Shown here: positions 1 to 8,862 of the stretch, in pieces | How the letters are laid out: each line of letters starts with the position of its first letter | Position numbering within the stretch: position 1 is the stretch's first letter | DNA from: Armatimonadota bacterium | GTDB taxonomy: Bacteria; Armatimonadota; Fimbriimonadia; Fimbriimonadales; Fimbriimonadaceae | Direction: 5' to 3' | Assembly (NCBI GenBank): GCA_018268355.1 | Contig: JAFDWR010000001.1 | Coordinates: 831,858 to 895,857, forward strand | Length of the DNA stretch: 64,000 nucleotides | Made by a program: the position numbers and the translations under genes | The notes under the pieces: model-generated | The model's input: only the letters and a program-made list of their open reading frames with translations | Told to the model about the DNA's origin: nothing | Databases searched by the model: none

Positions 1-181
1 CCTGATGCTCGACTGCAACGATTCCATCCTCTTGAACGAGAGCAACGGGATCAAGCTCACTGCGGTGGGCCTGAGCGGCATCGTGGCCATCGTGAGCAAG
101 GATGCGATCATGCTGTGTCCGGTTGACCAAGTTCAGCGGGTGAAGGAGATCGTCGGTTCCCTGCCCGAGGAGCTGAAATGA
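1..181 (+). CDS. mannose-1-phosphate guanylyltransferase, C-terminal end (partial)
   Basis: Only the last 59 codons are in the window; the gene begins upstream. The readable tail contains a DC-N-S-I motif, a GL-GIVAIVSKDAIMLCP stretch and a final QRVKEIV helix. This matches the C-terminal end of the nucleotidyltransferase region of GDP-mannose pyrophosphorylases (ManC family), which make GDP-mannose from mannose-1-phosphate and GTP. The stop codon overlaps the ATG of the next gene (ATGA), so it heads or belongs to the sugar-nucleotide operon that follows. GDP-mannose made here could feed the GDP-mannose epimerase encoded at 16048-17046. The family call rests on a short tail, so the exact enzyme is less certain than the family. 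Confidence 0.7.
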   Translation, partial: LMLDCNDSILLNESNGIKLTAVGLSGIVAIVSKDAIMLCPVDQVQRVKEIVGSLPEELK

Positions 182-630
182 CCCAGATCCCCGGTGTTTG
201 GCTCAAGCCGCTTCAGGTTTACAGCGACGCCCGCGGCTGGCTGCGCGAGCTCTTCCGCGAGGATGAACTTCCGGAGGGCTTCCTGCCTTGCATGGGCTAC
301 ATCAGCGTGACCCACCCCGGCATCGCGCGCGGCCCCCACGAGCATGTCCACCAGACCGACGGGTTTGCCTTTGTGTTCGGCGATTACGAGCTTCACCTCT
401 GGGAAAATCGGCCCGGCCACCCCGAATGTCATGAGGTTCACCGCGTCGGCGCGGCGAACCCCACGTTTGTGGTCGTCCCGCCCGGCGTCGTCCACGCCTA
501 CCGCAACGTTGGCACCGAAGATGCCGCCGTCCTGAACTTTCCGAACCAGCTGTATGCGGGTCGAAACAAGGCGGAACCGGTCGACGAGATTCGCCACGAG
601 CACGACGAGAACTCGAGGTTCAAGCTATGA
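178..630 (+). CDS. rfbC: dTDP-4-dehydrorhamnose 3,5-epimerase family protein (RmlC-like, short form)
   Basis: A 150-residue cupin of the RmlC family, expected to epimerise dTDP-4-keto-6-deoxyglucose at C3/C5 on the way to dTDP-L-rhamnose. The family signature is visible: an arginine-glycine pair (ARG, about 19-20), the HEH-VHQTDGF segment, the PPGVVHAYRN strand and the C-terminal VDEIRHE tail. It is shorter than the roughly 180-residue classical RmlC, as in many archaeal and deep-branching bacterial versions, so a related ketoisomerase activity cannot be excluded. The start overlaps the upstream stop (ATGA) and the end overlaps rfbB by 4 nt, so translation is probably coupled. Confidence 0.8.
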   Translation: MTQIPGVWLKPLQVYSDARGWLRELFREDELPEGFLPCMGYISVTHPGIARGPHEHVHQTDGFAFVFGDYELHLWENRPGHPECHEVHRVGAANPTFVVVPPGVVHAYRNVGTEDAAVLNFPNQLYAGRNKAEPVDEIRHEHDENSRFKL

Positions 631-1655
631 GGTTCCTCGTTACCGGCGGCGCGGGGTTCATCGGCTCGGCGTTTGTCCGCGCGGTGCTTAGGGACTTCCC
701 CACTGCGGAGGTCGTCATCTTTGACGCCCTCACCTATGCCGGAAACCTCTCGACGATCGCCGATGTCCTCGACTCCGGACGAGTGAAGTTCGTTCCGGGC
801 CGGATTCAGGATGTCGCCTCGGTCGAAGGCACATTCCGCTCGTTTCCGCCGACGCACGTGGTCAACTTTGCGGCCGAAAGCCACAACGACCGGTCGCTCC
901 TCGATGCGGGCAGCTTCATCCAGACCGACGTCGCCGGCGTCTACGTCCTCCTCGAAGCCTGCCGCAAGTTTGGAGTCGAGCGATTTCTCCAGGTCAGCAC
1001 CGACGAGGTCTTCGGCTCGATCCTCGAAGGCGAATTCACCGAAAGCAGTCCGATTGAGCCGAACACGCCGTATGCGGCGAGCAAGGCAGGCGGCGAGCTC
1101 CAGGTTCGTGCCCACGTCAAGGCGTTCAAAACCCCCGCCCTTGTCACCCACGGCGGCAACTCCTATGGCCCGTTCCACTTCCCTGAGAAGTTGATCCCGT
1201 TCTTCATCGTCCGGCTCATCGACGGAAAGAAGGTCCCGCTTTACGGCGAAGGCGACCAGATTCGCGAGTGGATCCACGTCGACGACCACGCGGAGGGAAT
1301 TCTCCACGCGCTCATGCACGGCACTCCCGGCGAGAGCTACAACGTTGGCGACGTCAACGAGCGGCGCAACCGCGATGTCGTCTCGATTCTCCTCGAAGAG
1401 ACGGGCCGCGACGAGAGCTTCGTCAAGAAGATTCCCGACCCGCGAAAGGGTGCCCACGACGCACGCTATTCGATGAACTGCGACAAGCTTCGCGCCCTCG
1501 GGTGGTCGCCCAAGCGCGAATTCATCGCCTCGCTACGCGAAACCGTGCGTTGGTACCGCGAGAACGAAGCCTGGTGGCGGCCGCTTATCGCCACCGCCGA
1601 CTATCAGTCGTTCATCAAGCGATTTTATGGCCCGAGCCTGGGAGACGACCTATGA
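627..1655 (+). CDS. rfbB: dTDP-glucose 4,6-dehydratase
   Basis: An extended short-chain dehydrogenase of 342 residues that converts dTDP-glucose to dTDP-4-keto-6-deoxyglucose using bound NAD. The N-terminus carries the Rossmann motif TGGAGFIG (7-14). The catalytic STDEVFGS segment and the YAASK (YxxxK) pair follow, then the YGPFHFPEKLIP stretch typical of RmlB. Between the tyrosine motif and the substrate loop it reads HGGNSYGP where many RmlB proteins have a TR-C/S-NNYGP form, a modest deviation. It sits between the rmlC-like and rmlA-like genes with 4-nt overlaps on both sides, supporting a dTDP-6-deoxysugar role. Confidence 0.9.
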   Translation: MRFLVTGGAGFIGSAFVRAVLRDFPTAEVVIFDALTYAGNLSTIADVLDSGRVKFVPGRIQDVASVEGTFRSFPPTHVVNFAAESHNDRSLLDAGSFIQTDVAGVYVLLEACRKFGVERFLQVSTDEVFGSILEGEFTESSPIEPNTPYAASKAGGELQVRAHVKAFKTPALVTHGGNSYGPFHFPEKLIPFFIVRLIDGKKVPLYGEGDQIREWIHVDDHAEGILHALMHGTPGESYNVGDVNERRNRDVVSILLEETGRDESFVKKIPDPRKGAHDARYSMNCDKLRALGWSPKREFIASLRETVRWYRENEAWWRPLIATADYQSFIKRFYGPSLGDDL

Positions 1656-2716
1656 AAGCCCTCATCCTCGCCGGCGGAACCGGTTCCCGGCTTCGGCCCA
1701 TCACCTATTCGATGGCCAAACAGCTTGTGCCAGTGGCGAATAAGCCCGTCATCGAGTTCGGGATTGAGTCGATCCTCCAGGCAGGCGTGACCGAATTCGG
1801 GATCATCATCGGCGACACCGGTGAGGCGGTCAAGGCCGCGGTCGGCGATGGAAGCCGATGGGGCATCAAGATCACCTACATCCCCCAGCCCGCGCCTCTG
1901 GGCCTTGCCCACGCGGTAGCAACGGCGAGGCCGTTCCTTGGCGATGACGACTTCGTCATGTACCTGGGCGACAACATCATCAAATCGAGCGTCCGCAGCC
2001 TCGTCGAAGAGTTTGAGTCTCTTCGCCCCGCCGCGACGATCCTGCTCACGCCGGTGAACAACCCCAGCCAGTTCGGTGTCGCCGAGCTGGAAGGCAGTCA
2101 GGTCAAGCGGCTGGAAGAAAAGCCGAAGGAGCCGAAGTCCAACCTAGCGCTCGTCGGCGTTTATCTTTTCGACAAGCGGATCCATGACGTGATCGCCGAG
2201 CTGAAGCCGAGCGCGCGCGGCGAGTATGAAATCACCGAGGCGATCCAAGGCCTCATCGACCGGCAGCTGCCGGTCAGGTCAACGATCGTGGAGGGCTGGT
2301 GGAAGGACACCGGCGACGTCGCCGCGATGCTCGAGGCAAACCGGTTGATCCTGGAGGACATGGTCGGGTGCGTGGATGGCGACATCGACGCCCATTCCAA
2401 GCTGGAGGGGCGGATCACGGTCGGAAAAGGGACGACGATCGTCAACTCGGTCGTGCGCGGACCGGTGATCATCGGCGACGGCTGCCAGATCAAGGACGCC
2501 TATGTCGGGCCATTCACCGCGATTGCGGATGCCTGCGTCCTCGAAAAGAGCGAGATTGAGAACTCGATCGTGATGGCGGATTGCACGATCAAGGATGCGC
2601 CGAGCCGCATCGAGAGTTCGCTCATCGGCCGAGGGGCATCGATCACGCGAGTGGATCGACGCCCGTCAGCCATGCAACTGGTTCTGGGTGACTCGAGCCA
2701 GGTCGTCTTGCCTTAG
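1652..2716 (+). CDS. rfbA: glucose-1-phosphate thymidylyltransferase, long form with left-handed beta-helix
   Basis: A 354-residue nucleotidyltransferase that activates glucose-1-phosphate with dTTP. It opens with the pyrophosphorylase signature LAGGTGSRLRP (about 6-16) and has PVANKPVIE, MYLGDN, and GYEITEAIQ-like elements. After about residue 245 comes a hexapeptide-repeat beta-helix (repeated I/V-x-G patterns around IIGDGCQI). The long, helix-tailed form is the kind common in archaea and actinobacteria rather than the 290-residue enteric RmlA. The ATG at 1652 overlaps the rfbB stop (ATGA), which is why it is preferred over upstream in-frame starts. Its end overlaps the convergent sigma-factor gene by 4 bp. 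No rmlD is visible in the window. Confidence 0.9.
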   Translation: MKALILAGGTGSRLRPITYSMAKQLVPVANKPVIEFGIESILQAGVTEFGIIIGDTGEAVKAAVGDGSRWGIKITYIPQPAPLGLAHAVATARPFLGDDDFVMYLGDNIIKSSVRSLVEEFESLRPAATILLTPVNNPSQFGVAELEGSQVKRLEEKPKEPKSNLALVGVYLFDKRIHDVIAELKPSARGEYEITEAIQGLIDRQLPVRSTIVEGWWKDTGDVAAMLEANRLILEDMVGCVDGDIDAHSKLEGRITVGKGTTIVNSVVRGPVIIGDGCQIKDAYVGPFTAIADACVLEKSEIENSIVMADCTIKDAPSRIESSLIGRGASITRVDRRPSAMQLVLGDSSQVVLP

Positions 2717-3255
2717 GCGAGGCCGAGGGCTTCGCGGACGACCGGGTCGCGGCGCAGGCGTTCCACGGCTCGCGAGACTCTCTTGCGCGCGTTCACGGGC
2801 GTGAGGTTCGCCGCCTTGGCGATGTCATCAAAGCTCATCTCCAGGGCAAAGCGCATCGTCACGAGCTCGCGGTCGATCATCCCGAGGTCGTCGAGCACGT
2901 GCTCAATTGCGTTGTGGGCAAATTCGGTTTCGCGCTGGTCCTCGGTGTCGACCGCCTGCTCCAGGGGCCATTCGAGGCGACGCTTGGATGCATCGCGTCG
3001 GAAGAACGCTCGAAGCCCATTTCGAGCGAATCCGCCGAGCCAAGAGTCGAAAGAACCCTTGTCTTCATCAAAGCGATCCATTCGTTCGAGAAGCTCAACC
3101 AGGCACTCTTGCGCCAGGTCTTCCGCCTCTACGATATTCAATCCTGCTTGTCGAAACCGACCGTAAAGCAATCGTCGAGCCCGATTCGCGAGTTCCTCGC
3201 GTGCCAGCCCGTCAGCGTCACGGGTCGGAAAAGCCACCCTTTCCGTCGTATCCAT
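2713..3255 (-). CDS. RNA polymerase sigma-70 family factor, ECF type
   Basis: A 180-residue sigma factor. Region 2 is seen as a helix ending EAEDLAQECLVELL followed by FDSWLGGFARNGLRAFFRR. Region 4 is the MSFDDIAKAANLTPVNARKRVSRAVERLRR helix-turn-helix. Such factors recruit core RNA polymerase to dedicated promoters. I chose the ATG at 3255 because a strong ribosome site (GAGAGGA, about 3262-3268) precedes it; a TTG at 3276 in the same frame is the alternative. No anti-sigma gene is adjacent, so the controlling signal cannot be read from context. The leader contains a perfect inverted repeat at 3281-3300. Its tail overlaps the end of rfbA. Confidence 0.85.
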   Translation of the reverse strand: MDTTERVAFPTRDADGLAREELANRARRLLYGRFRQAGLNIVEAEDLAQECLVELLERMDRFDEDKGSFDSWLGGFARNGLRAFFRRDASKRRLEWPLEQAVDTEDQRETEFAHNAIEHVLDDLGMIDRELVTMRFALEMSFDDIAKAANLTPVNARKRVSRAVERLRRDPVVREALGLA

Positions 3256-3280
3256 CAATATTCCTCTCTTCCTCAATGTC

Positions 3281-3300
3281 TCCCGCTCCAGCGAGCGGGA
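3281..3300. promoter_or_regulatory. perfect inverted repeat in the leader of the sigma-factor gene
   Basis: TCCCGCTC-CAGC-GAGCGGGA is a perfect 8-bp inverted repeat with a 4-base loop. It lies about 13 nt upstream of the ribosome-binding site of the minus-strand sigma factor. It could be an RNA hairpin in the 5' untranslated region or a DNA operator; there is no T-run after it, so it is not a terminator. Confidence 0.5.
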
Positions 3301-3464
3301 CAGACCGGACTCGGTTTGCCGCTAGAAAAGGTTGCCGTCTTTACTAGCCCGAGTTATTGCCTGCATAAGCCTATCGGAAATGACGAGACGGTTTGTGACA
3401 ACAATTCTTGACTTAACACAATCCCCGTATTTCTGCCGGTCATGGCTTTCCATGACACTTAGTG

Positions 3465-3500
3465 AAAAAAGAGCCCGAAGGCACTGACTCCTTCGGGCTC
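3465..3500 (-). terminator. rho-independent terminator of pckA
   Basis: The hairpin GAGCCCGAAGG...CCTTCGGGCTC is followed, reading the minus strand, by six T residues. It lies 22 bp after the pckA stop codon. Confidence 0.9.
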
Positions 3501-3521
3501 AAGACTCGTTGAGGTTTTTTC

Positions 3522-5051
3522 TTAAATGAACTTTTCGTAGTTCTTCTGGAACATGTCGCGGAGCTCGCCCGCCTTGGCATCATAGGCCTCGGCATCGGCC
3601 CACGTCGAACGAGGCGAAAGAACCTCGCTCGGAACGCCGGGGCACTCGGTCGGAATCGAAAGGCCGAAGATCGGATCCTGGACGAATTCGACATCGTCGA
3701 GGAGGCCGTTGAAGGCGGCGTGGATCATCGCTCGCGTGTGGCTGAGCTTCATGCGGTGGCCGACGCCATAGGGGCCGCCCGTCCAACCGGTATTGATCAG
3801 CCAGACCTTCGACTGGTGCTCGTCGATCTTCTTACCGAGGAGCTCGGCATAGACCTTCGGGCGGAGCGGAAGGAACGGCGCGCCAAAGCACGTCGAGAAC
3901 GTCACGCTCGGCTCGGTCACGCCGGCTTCGGTGCCTGCAACCTTCGCGGTGTAGCCGTTGAGGAAGGTGCGCATCGCTTCTTCCTTGCTCAGCCGCGCGA
4001 TGGGAGGCAGAACGCCAAGTGCATCGCAGGTGAGGAAGACGATGTTCTTCGGGTGACCGCCGACGCTCGGATGAACGGCATTCTCGATGTGCTCGAGCGG
4101 ATAAGCCGCACGGGTGTTCTCGGTGATCGAGACATCGTCGTAGTCGGGGGTGCCATCGGCCTTGAGGACGACGTTCTCGAGGACCGCGCCGCGTCGGATC
4201 GCGTTCCAGATCTCGGGCTCGCCTTCCTTGCTGAGCTTCACGCACTTGGCGTAGCAACCGCCTTCGACATTGAACGTGCCTTCGTCGGTCCAGCCGTGCT
4301 CGTCATCGCCGATGAGCATTCGTTCGGGGTCGGCGGAGAGCGTGGTCTTGCCGGTGCCACTGAGGCCGAAGAACAGGGCGGTGTCGCCTTCTGCGCCGAT
4401 GTTCGCCGAGCAGTGCATGCTCATGACGCCCTTCAGCGGGAGAAGGTAGTTCATGATCGTGAAGACCGACTTCTTCATCTCGCCCGCGTACTGCGTGCCG
4501 GCGATGAGGACCTGCTTCTCGCCCATGTTGAGCGCGATGCAAGCCTCCGATCGGATGCCGAGCTTGGCAGGGTCAAGGTTGAGCTTGCCCATGTCGACCA
4601 CGGTCCACTCGGGGGTGAAGTTCGCGAGTTCTTCGGCCGTCGGGCGAATGAGGAGCTGCTTGATGAAAAGCGCGTGGTACGGTCGCTCGACGATGAATCG
4701 GACGGCGATGCGGTGCTTCGGATCGGCGCCACCAAAGGTGTCGATCACATAGAGTTTCTTGCCTTCGGCATAGGAGCGTACGTCGTCTCGGACCTTGGCA
4801 AAGGTGTCCGCGTCCATGCGAGCGTTGTTGTCCCACCAAACGTTGGCTTCGGTCTGTTCGTCAACGACGACGTACTTGTCCTTGGGCGTTCGACCGGTGA
4901 ACTTGCCACTTCGGCAAACGAGGGCACCATTGGAGGCGAGGACGGCTTCATCTTCCTTGAGAGCGATCTCAATAAGCTCGTCGACGCTTAGGTTGTAGAG
5001 AACTTCAGAAGCTCGGGAAAGGTCGATGGGTGCTGCGGCAGTTGTCGGCAT
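3522..5051 (-). CDS. pckA: phosphoenolpyruvate carboxykinase (ATP)
   Basis: A 509-residue cytosolic enzyme catalysing oxaloacetate + ATP to phosphoenolpyruvate, the first committed gluconeogenic step. The kinase-type P-loop FGLSGTGKTTLSADP, the metal-binding GDDEHGW motif and the N-terminal GRTPKDKY segment are intact. Length fits the ATP-dependent family. A Shine-Dalgarno sequence (AAGGAAC) stands just before the ATG. It is followed by a strong terminator and preceded by a 90-bp gap, so it is probably a single transcription unit. The large plus-strand open frame lying over it is only a mirror of its codon bias. Confidence 0.97.
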   Translation of the reverse strand: MPTTAAAPIDLSRASEVLYNLSVDELIEIALKEDEAVLASNGALVCRSGKFTGRTPKDKYVVVDEQTEANVWWDNNARMDADTFAKVRDDVRSYAEGKKLYVIDTFGGADPKHRIAVRFIVERPYHALFIKQLLIRPTAEELANFTPEWTVVDMGKLNLDPAKLGIRSEACIALNMGEKQVLIAGTQYAGEMKKSVFTIMNYLLPLKGVMSMHCSANIGAEGDTALFFGLSGTGKTTLSADPERMLIGDDEHGWTDEGTFNVEGGCYAKCVKLSKEGEPEIWNAIRRGAVLENVVLKADGTPDYDDVSITENTRAAYPLEHIENAVHPSVGGHPKNIVFLTCDALGVLPPIARLSKEEAMRTFLNGYTAKVAGTEAGVTEPSVTFSTCFGAPFLPLRPKVYAELLGKKIDEHQSKVWLINTGWTGGPYGVGHRMKLSHTRAMIHAAFNGLLDDVEFVQDPIFGLSIPTECPGVPSEVLSPRSTWADAEAYDAKAGELRDMFQKNYEKFI

Positions 5052-5141
5052 GAATCGGTTCCTTCAAGTCCGCGTAGCAACGGGCCAACAATGCGCTCAA
5101 GAGTGCGAGGCCCCGTTGCTTCGCGATATTATTTTACCCGT

Positions 5142-5600
5142 TTAGGCGCGGACCACTTCCGGCTCAACGACGATTTCGACCTTGCCACGAACGGCGTTGG
5201 TCACGATGCAATAGGCGTCGGCCTTGTGGGCAAACTCGGCGGTCTGGGCAATGACTTCGTCGGTTGCGCTCGCCTCGACCGTGATGCGCGGCTTCAGGGT
5301 GACCTTCTTGTAAACGAAGCTGATGCCGTTTTGCTCGACTTCGCCGACGACCTCGGTCTTCACGTCCACGACGGGGAGACGGCGCGAGGCAGCCACGATC
5401 CCAAACGTGATGCTGTAGCAACCACCAATCGCGGTGGTGAGGAGTTCTTCCGGATTCGTCGCACCGCCGGGACCACCAAACTCGCTGGGGACGCGGAGTG
5501 AGGTCTCGGTGCCGCTGTGCTCAGCCTTGGCCGAGCCGCTTCCCTCGCGGCCTCCTTGCCATTGGATTGCGATCGGATACGAGTGGGTCTGAATTGCCAT
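5142..5600 (-). CDS. OsmC/Ohr family peroxiredoxin
   Basis: A 152-residue protein of the OsmC/Ohr family, which reduces organic hydroperoxides through two cysteines. The N-terminal beta sheet is followed by the helix TNPEELLTTAIGGCYSITF carrying the first cysteine; the second lies in KADAYCIV. Both catalytic cysteines are thus present, and the first has the GGC context common in OsmC-like proteins. Upstream, TAGAAT sits five bases before the ATG with no ribosome site, fitting the leaderless pattern described under findings. It is on the same strand as pckA, 90 bp before it. Confidence 0.88.
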   Translation of the reverse strand: MAIQTHSYPIAIQWQGGREGSGSAKAEHSGTETSLRVPSEFGGPGGATNPEELLTTAIGGCYSITFGIVAASRRLPVVDVKTEVVGEVEQNGISFVYKKVTLKPRITVEASATDEVIAQTAEFAHKADAYCIVTNAVRGKVEIVVEPEVVRA

Positions 5601-5656
5601 AGCCGATTCTACGTCTCCACCGGCGGCAATTGCAGTTTCCCTGGCGGGTTCAAATG

Positions 5657-5695
5657 CAAAAGACCCCGTTGGCCAAAGGCCGACGGGGTCTTTTG
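5657..5695. terminator. bidirectional terminator behind the prepilin-like gene
   Basis: A GACCCCGTYGGCC-type hairpin (5662-5690) flanked by AAAA on one side and TTTT on the other. It ends the minus-strand prepilin-like gene at 5711 and could also stop transcription arriving on the plus strand. Confidence 0.85.
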
Positions 5696-5710
5696 TGCTG
5701 AGTGCGAATC

Positions 5711-6655
5711 TTAGCGAATCGACTCGGCGACGAGGCCGGGGATACCGTTGAGGTCGTACGGGAATCGATAGACCTGGAAGCCCGTGCCAGCGGTGGCGCA
5801 GGTGATGTCCGGAGCCCAGTTGTTCTGACCGAAGGCGGAATCGCCCTGAGCAGCCTTGGCGTGGCCATCAGCATAGTTCACGAGGATGGTTCCGCGAACG
5901 ATGTAGTTGCCCGTTCCGATTGCACCGGTCGTCGATCGGCCGTAGCGCGGGGTGCCCGCGAAGTTAAATCGGCTGAACGGAAGCGGTGGGGTGCGGTACG
6001 AAGCGTAGTAGTTGTCGGTCGTCGGGATGTTCGGACCGGTGCTGCAAACGGCGCCACCAGGAGCAGCGTCGTTCACGTCAGGATTTCGGACGCCAGCAAC
6101 GTTGTAGTTGGCATCGTAGAACAGGGTGGTTTCAGCCGGGAACGGGAGAGCCGTACCGTTGACCGCCGGGTTCTGTCGACCGAAAGGAGCCTGGACGTTG
6201 GTGTCTTCGAAAACTCGGAAGTTCGGAGAAAAGCTCGCGTACCGAATGTTCGAAACCGATCGCCATGCCGGGTTGAGTCGGCCGAGGACCGAGGTGGCCG
6301 GCTGAGCGCCAAGAGCGTTGTCTGCCCAGTAGATCGCCTTGTCATTGGCAGGCGACTTCAGGATGTCCAGGTTCTTGGTGTACGGCTGGAGAGCATCGTA
6401 GACCGAGTTGATCTGGATACCGGTGCCCGGGACGAGGCCGTTTCCGTCCGTCGTCGCAACGATGAGCGGGTAAACGTCGTCGTAGTCAGCCTGGTAGGTG
6501 ATGACGGCAGTCGCGTTCTGCTTCAGGTTGCTAAGAGCAGCCGACTTTTTGGCGGCTTCCTTGGCCTGAGCAAAGACAGGGAAGAGAATCGCTGCAAGGA
6601 TCGCGATGATCGCGATCACAACGAGCAACTCAATGAGCGTAAAGGCTTTTCGCAT
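5711..6655 (-). CDS. prepilin-type N-terminal cleavage/methylation protein (pseudopilin-like secreted protein)
   Basis: A 314-residue protein with a textbook type IV prepilin leader: [19 protein letters not shown], cleaved after a short basic peptide with F at +1 and E at +5, then a hydrophobic stalk ending in [13 protein letters not shown]. The remainder is a large extracytoplasmic domain containing NYADGHAK, the DG element of the H-X9-DG group of these proteins. They are abundant in Planctomycetes and Armatimonadota, and their role is unknown. I chose the ATG at 6655 since AGGAAA precedes it; the longer open frame upstream lacks a signal. A second member is at 48440-49237. Confidence 0.85.
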   Translation of the reverse strand: MRKAFTLIELLVVIAIIAILAAILFPVFAQAKEAAKKSAALSNLKQNATAVITYQADYDDVYPLIVATTDGNGLVPGTGIQINSVYDALQPYTKNLDILKSPANDKAIYWADNALGAQPATSVLGRLNPAWRSVSNIRYASFSPNFRVFEDTNVQAPFGRQNPAVNGTALPFPAETTLFYDANYNVAGVRNPDVNDAAPGGAVCSTGPNIPTTDNYYASYRTPPLPFSRFNFAGTPRYGRSTTGAIGTGNYIVRGTILVNYADGHAKAAQGDSAFGQNNWAPDITCATAGTGFQVYRFPYDLNGIPGLVAESIR

Positions 6656-6831
6656 GGGATTTCCTGTGCCGGTGGCCAACACTTGTGGCTGGCTCACCTT
6701 TTTGGTGGCAATCGTCAGGGAGTATGCAGCAATTTCATGACCAAAACCACTCTTTTTTGGGAAAAAGTTGTCTGGTCTCCCAATGCCGGGCCTCCCCTTG
6801 AAGCTCACCGGTAAACTACGACGACGCCCAC

Positions 6832-7584
6832 ATGAAAGTTGTTTCAATGTCTTCGAAAGATCGGGCCCTCGTGAATGTACTGGGAGTTCAAATTGACTCA
6901 CTCACATTCGAACAGACGGTTTCAAAGATCGAAACATTCATCGCAGGAGACGATCCCTGCATGGTGGTGACGGCGGACGCAGCGGGCATTGTCCAATCGC
7001 AATCGGACCCCGAACTCCGGAAGATTTATGAAGAGGCCGACCTCGTCACTCCCGACAGCATCGGCGTCCTCTGGGCGGCCAAGCGAAAAGGCCATCCCCT
7101 CCCTGCCCGCGTCAGCGGCGTTGACCTCGCGGAGCGGCTTTGCGCTCTGAGCGCAGATAAGGGCTACCGAATCTACTTTCTCGGTTCCTCGCCCGGCGTG
7201 GCCGAGCTCGCGGCAGAAAAGATGCGGCTGAAGTACCCCGGCTGCAACATCGTCGGCGCGCGCCACGGCTTCTTCCCCGCCGATGACGACCTCGTCGTTG
7301 CCGAAGAGGTCGCCGCCGCCAAGCCCGACATCCTGCTCGTCGCGATGGGCATCCCGCGCCAAGAGAAGTTCATCCGCAAGACCCAAGGCGTCATCAAGGC
7401 GAAGGTGAGCATGGGCGTGGGCGGCACCCTCGACGTTTTCAGTGGCACCGTCAAGCGCGCCCCCAAGATCATCCAAAAGATGAAGATGGAGTGGCTCTGG
7501 CGAACCCTTTCGAACCCCAAGAAGATCGCGAAGGCCAAGAACCTTCCCATCTTTGCGTGGCGCGTGATTCGGAGTGGCAAATGA
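6832..7584 (+). CDS. WecG/TagA/CpsF family glycosyltransferase (GT26)
   Basis: A 250-residue membrane-associated glycosyltransferase of the family that adds N-acetylmannosamine-type sugars to lipid-linked intermediates (E. coli WecG, Bacillus TagA). Motifs in order: VVTADAAG near residue 42, [25 protein letters not shown] and [15 protein letters not shown]. Length and motif order match the family closely. It is likely involved in surface polysaccharide or teichoic-acid-like polymer synthesis, in line with the nucleotide-sugar genes at the window start, though not adjacent to them. It overlaps the following adenosyltransferase gene by 4 nt. Confidence 0.9.
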   Translation: MKVVSMSSKDRALVNVLGVQIDSLTFEQTVSKIETFIAGDDPCMVVTADAAGIVQSQSDPELRKIYEEADLVTPDSIGVLWAAKRKGHPLPARVSGVDLAERLCALSADKGYRIYFLGSSPGVAELAAEKMRLKYPGCNIVGARHGFFPADDDLVVAEEVAAAKPDILLVAMGIPRQEKFIRKTQGVIKAKVSMGVGGTLDVFSGTVKRAPKIIQKMKMEWLWRTLSNPKKIAKAKNLPIFAWRVIRSGK

Positions 7585-8129
7585 AGATTTACACCAAGAC
7601 GGGCGATGACGGCTTTACCGGGCTCCTCGGCGGCGAACGCGTCTCCAAGCACAGCCTTCGGATGCACGCGATCGGCGATGTTGACGAGCTGAACGCAAGC
7701 CTCGGCCTCTGCCGGACCGAAGCGTCCAATTCCTGCCTTGAGCCCATGCTGGGGCGGATCCAAAGCTGGCTCTTTGACCTCGGCGCAGAGCTCGCCTCAA
7801 AGGGCGACGGACCCGGCACCTACCACGCGATGACCGGTCAGCAATCGCTTGCCCTCGAAACCGACATCGATCAGCTCACCGACCGGATGGAACCGCTGAA
7901 GAACTTCATCCTTCCCGGTGGCGTCCCGCTCTCGGCCCAGCTTCACCTCGCCCGGGCGATCTGTCGCCGCGCCGAGCGCACCGTCCTCACCCTCGCCACC
8001 CTCGAAGAAGTGAGAACCGAAGCCACCGTCTTTCTCAATCGTCTTTCTGATTGGCTTTTTGTCGCCGCCCGAACGGCGAACCACGAAGCATCCGTCGAAG
8101 ATGTGAAGTGGAGTCGTTTCGACGCCTAG
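7581..8129 (+). CDS. cob(I)alamin adenosyltransferase, PduO type
   Basis: A 182-residue five-helix enzyme that transfers the adenosyl group of ATP to cob(I)alamin. The N-terminal [18 protein letters not shown] (ATP binding) and the C-terminal RRAERTV and LNRLSDWLFVAAR signatures are intact. The start overlaps the preceding glycosyltransferase stop (ATGA). The only other B12-suggestive gene in the window is the lone FecCD permease at 36923, so adenosylcobalamin is presumably used, but the dependent enzyme is not here. Confidence 0.93.
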   Translation: MKIYTKTGDDGFTGLLGGERVSKHSLRMHAIGDVDELNASLGLCRTEASNSCLEPMLGRIQSWLFDLGAELASKGDGPGTYHAMTGQQSLALETDIDQLTDRMEPLKNFILPGGVPLSAQLHLARAICRRAERTVLTLATLEEVRTEATVFLNRLSDWLFVAARTANHEASVEDVKWSRFDA

Positions 8130-8133
8130 ATTT

Positions 8134-8862
8134 ATGCTGACCACGCTGCTGCTCACCTACGCCCTCCAGGGCCAAGAAACGGTTCCCTCGGGACCGCTCG
8201 TCTCCAAGGTCTTCGCTCGCTACTACAACGCGCCGACCCTGATCGCGGAGATCAAGTGCCGCGTCGTCGCGGGGAACGAAGCCCAAGAGTTTCGAACCGA
8301 AGTGAACATCGAGCGGCCGAGCAAGCTCTGCATCCGCCAGGCACGGCTGACCCCCAACCCGAAGTCGTGGCTCATCACGGCGAACGGCAAGGTGGCGACC
8401 TACGATGCGCCCGAAAATGGCGTCTCGGCGGTCAAGCGACTCAGCGAACCGATGTGCGACGAACCCGGTGCCCGCATCAGCAAGGTGAACCAGGTTTACG
8501 GCGTTGCCGGTGCCCAGCTCGGCGACAAGTCCACCCCGCTCGACATCATCATCGGCCACATCGAAGACCTTCGCGTCATCCAAACGCAGTGGGCTAGGAT
8601 GGACAAGCAGGCCCAGCCCATCGAATTCAACGGAATCAAGGCCTATCGGGTCGGTGGCGCGTGGCAAGAGGCAAGGGACGTCCCTACCCCGGCTCGGTTT
8701 AGCTTCATCGTCGATGCCGAGGGCAAGATGTACCAATACAACTGGGAAGCGGAATACACCGACGTCGGCGAGAAGGGCCGAGTCGTGAAGGTCCGGATTC
8801 AGTGGGACATCACGAGCGACTTCGAGAAAAAGCCGAACCCCAAGGTCTTCGACCCGAACTAA
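8134..8862 (+). CDS. secreted LolA-like hypothetical protein
   Basis: A 242-residue protein with a very short hydrophobic N-terminus (MLTTLLLTYALQG) that could be a signal peptide. The alternating beta-strand pattern, with FRTEVNIERPSKLCIRQ and SWLITANGKVATYDAP, is typical of the LolA/LppX or DUF2092-type fold that binds lipids or processes outer-membrane material. I cannot assign a specific function. It starts 4 nt after the adenosyltransferase stop and ends with a 4-bp overlap of the convergent reductase gene. Confidence 0.55.
   Translation: MLTTLLLTYALQGQETVPSGPLVSKVFARYYNAPTLIAEIKCRVVAGNEAQEFRTEVNIERPSKLCIRQARLTPNPKSWLITANGKVATYDAPENGVSAVKRLSEPMCDEPGARISKVNQVYGVAGAQLGDKSTPLDIIIGHIEDLRVIQTQWARMDKQAQPIEFNGIKAYRVGGAWQEARDVPTPARFSFIVDAEGKMYQYNWEAEYTDVGEKGRVVKVRIQWDITSDFEKKPNPKVFDPN

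Noticed and set aside
3720-4991. 423-aa plus-strand frame over pckA
   Set aside because: Antisense shadow of an intact pckA; no motif and no ribosome site.
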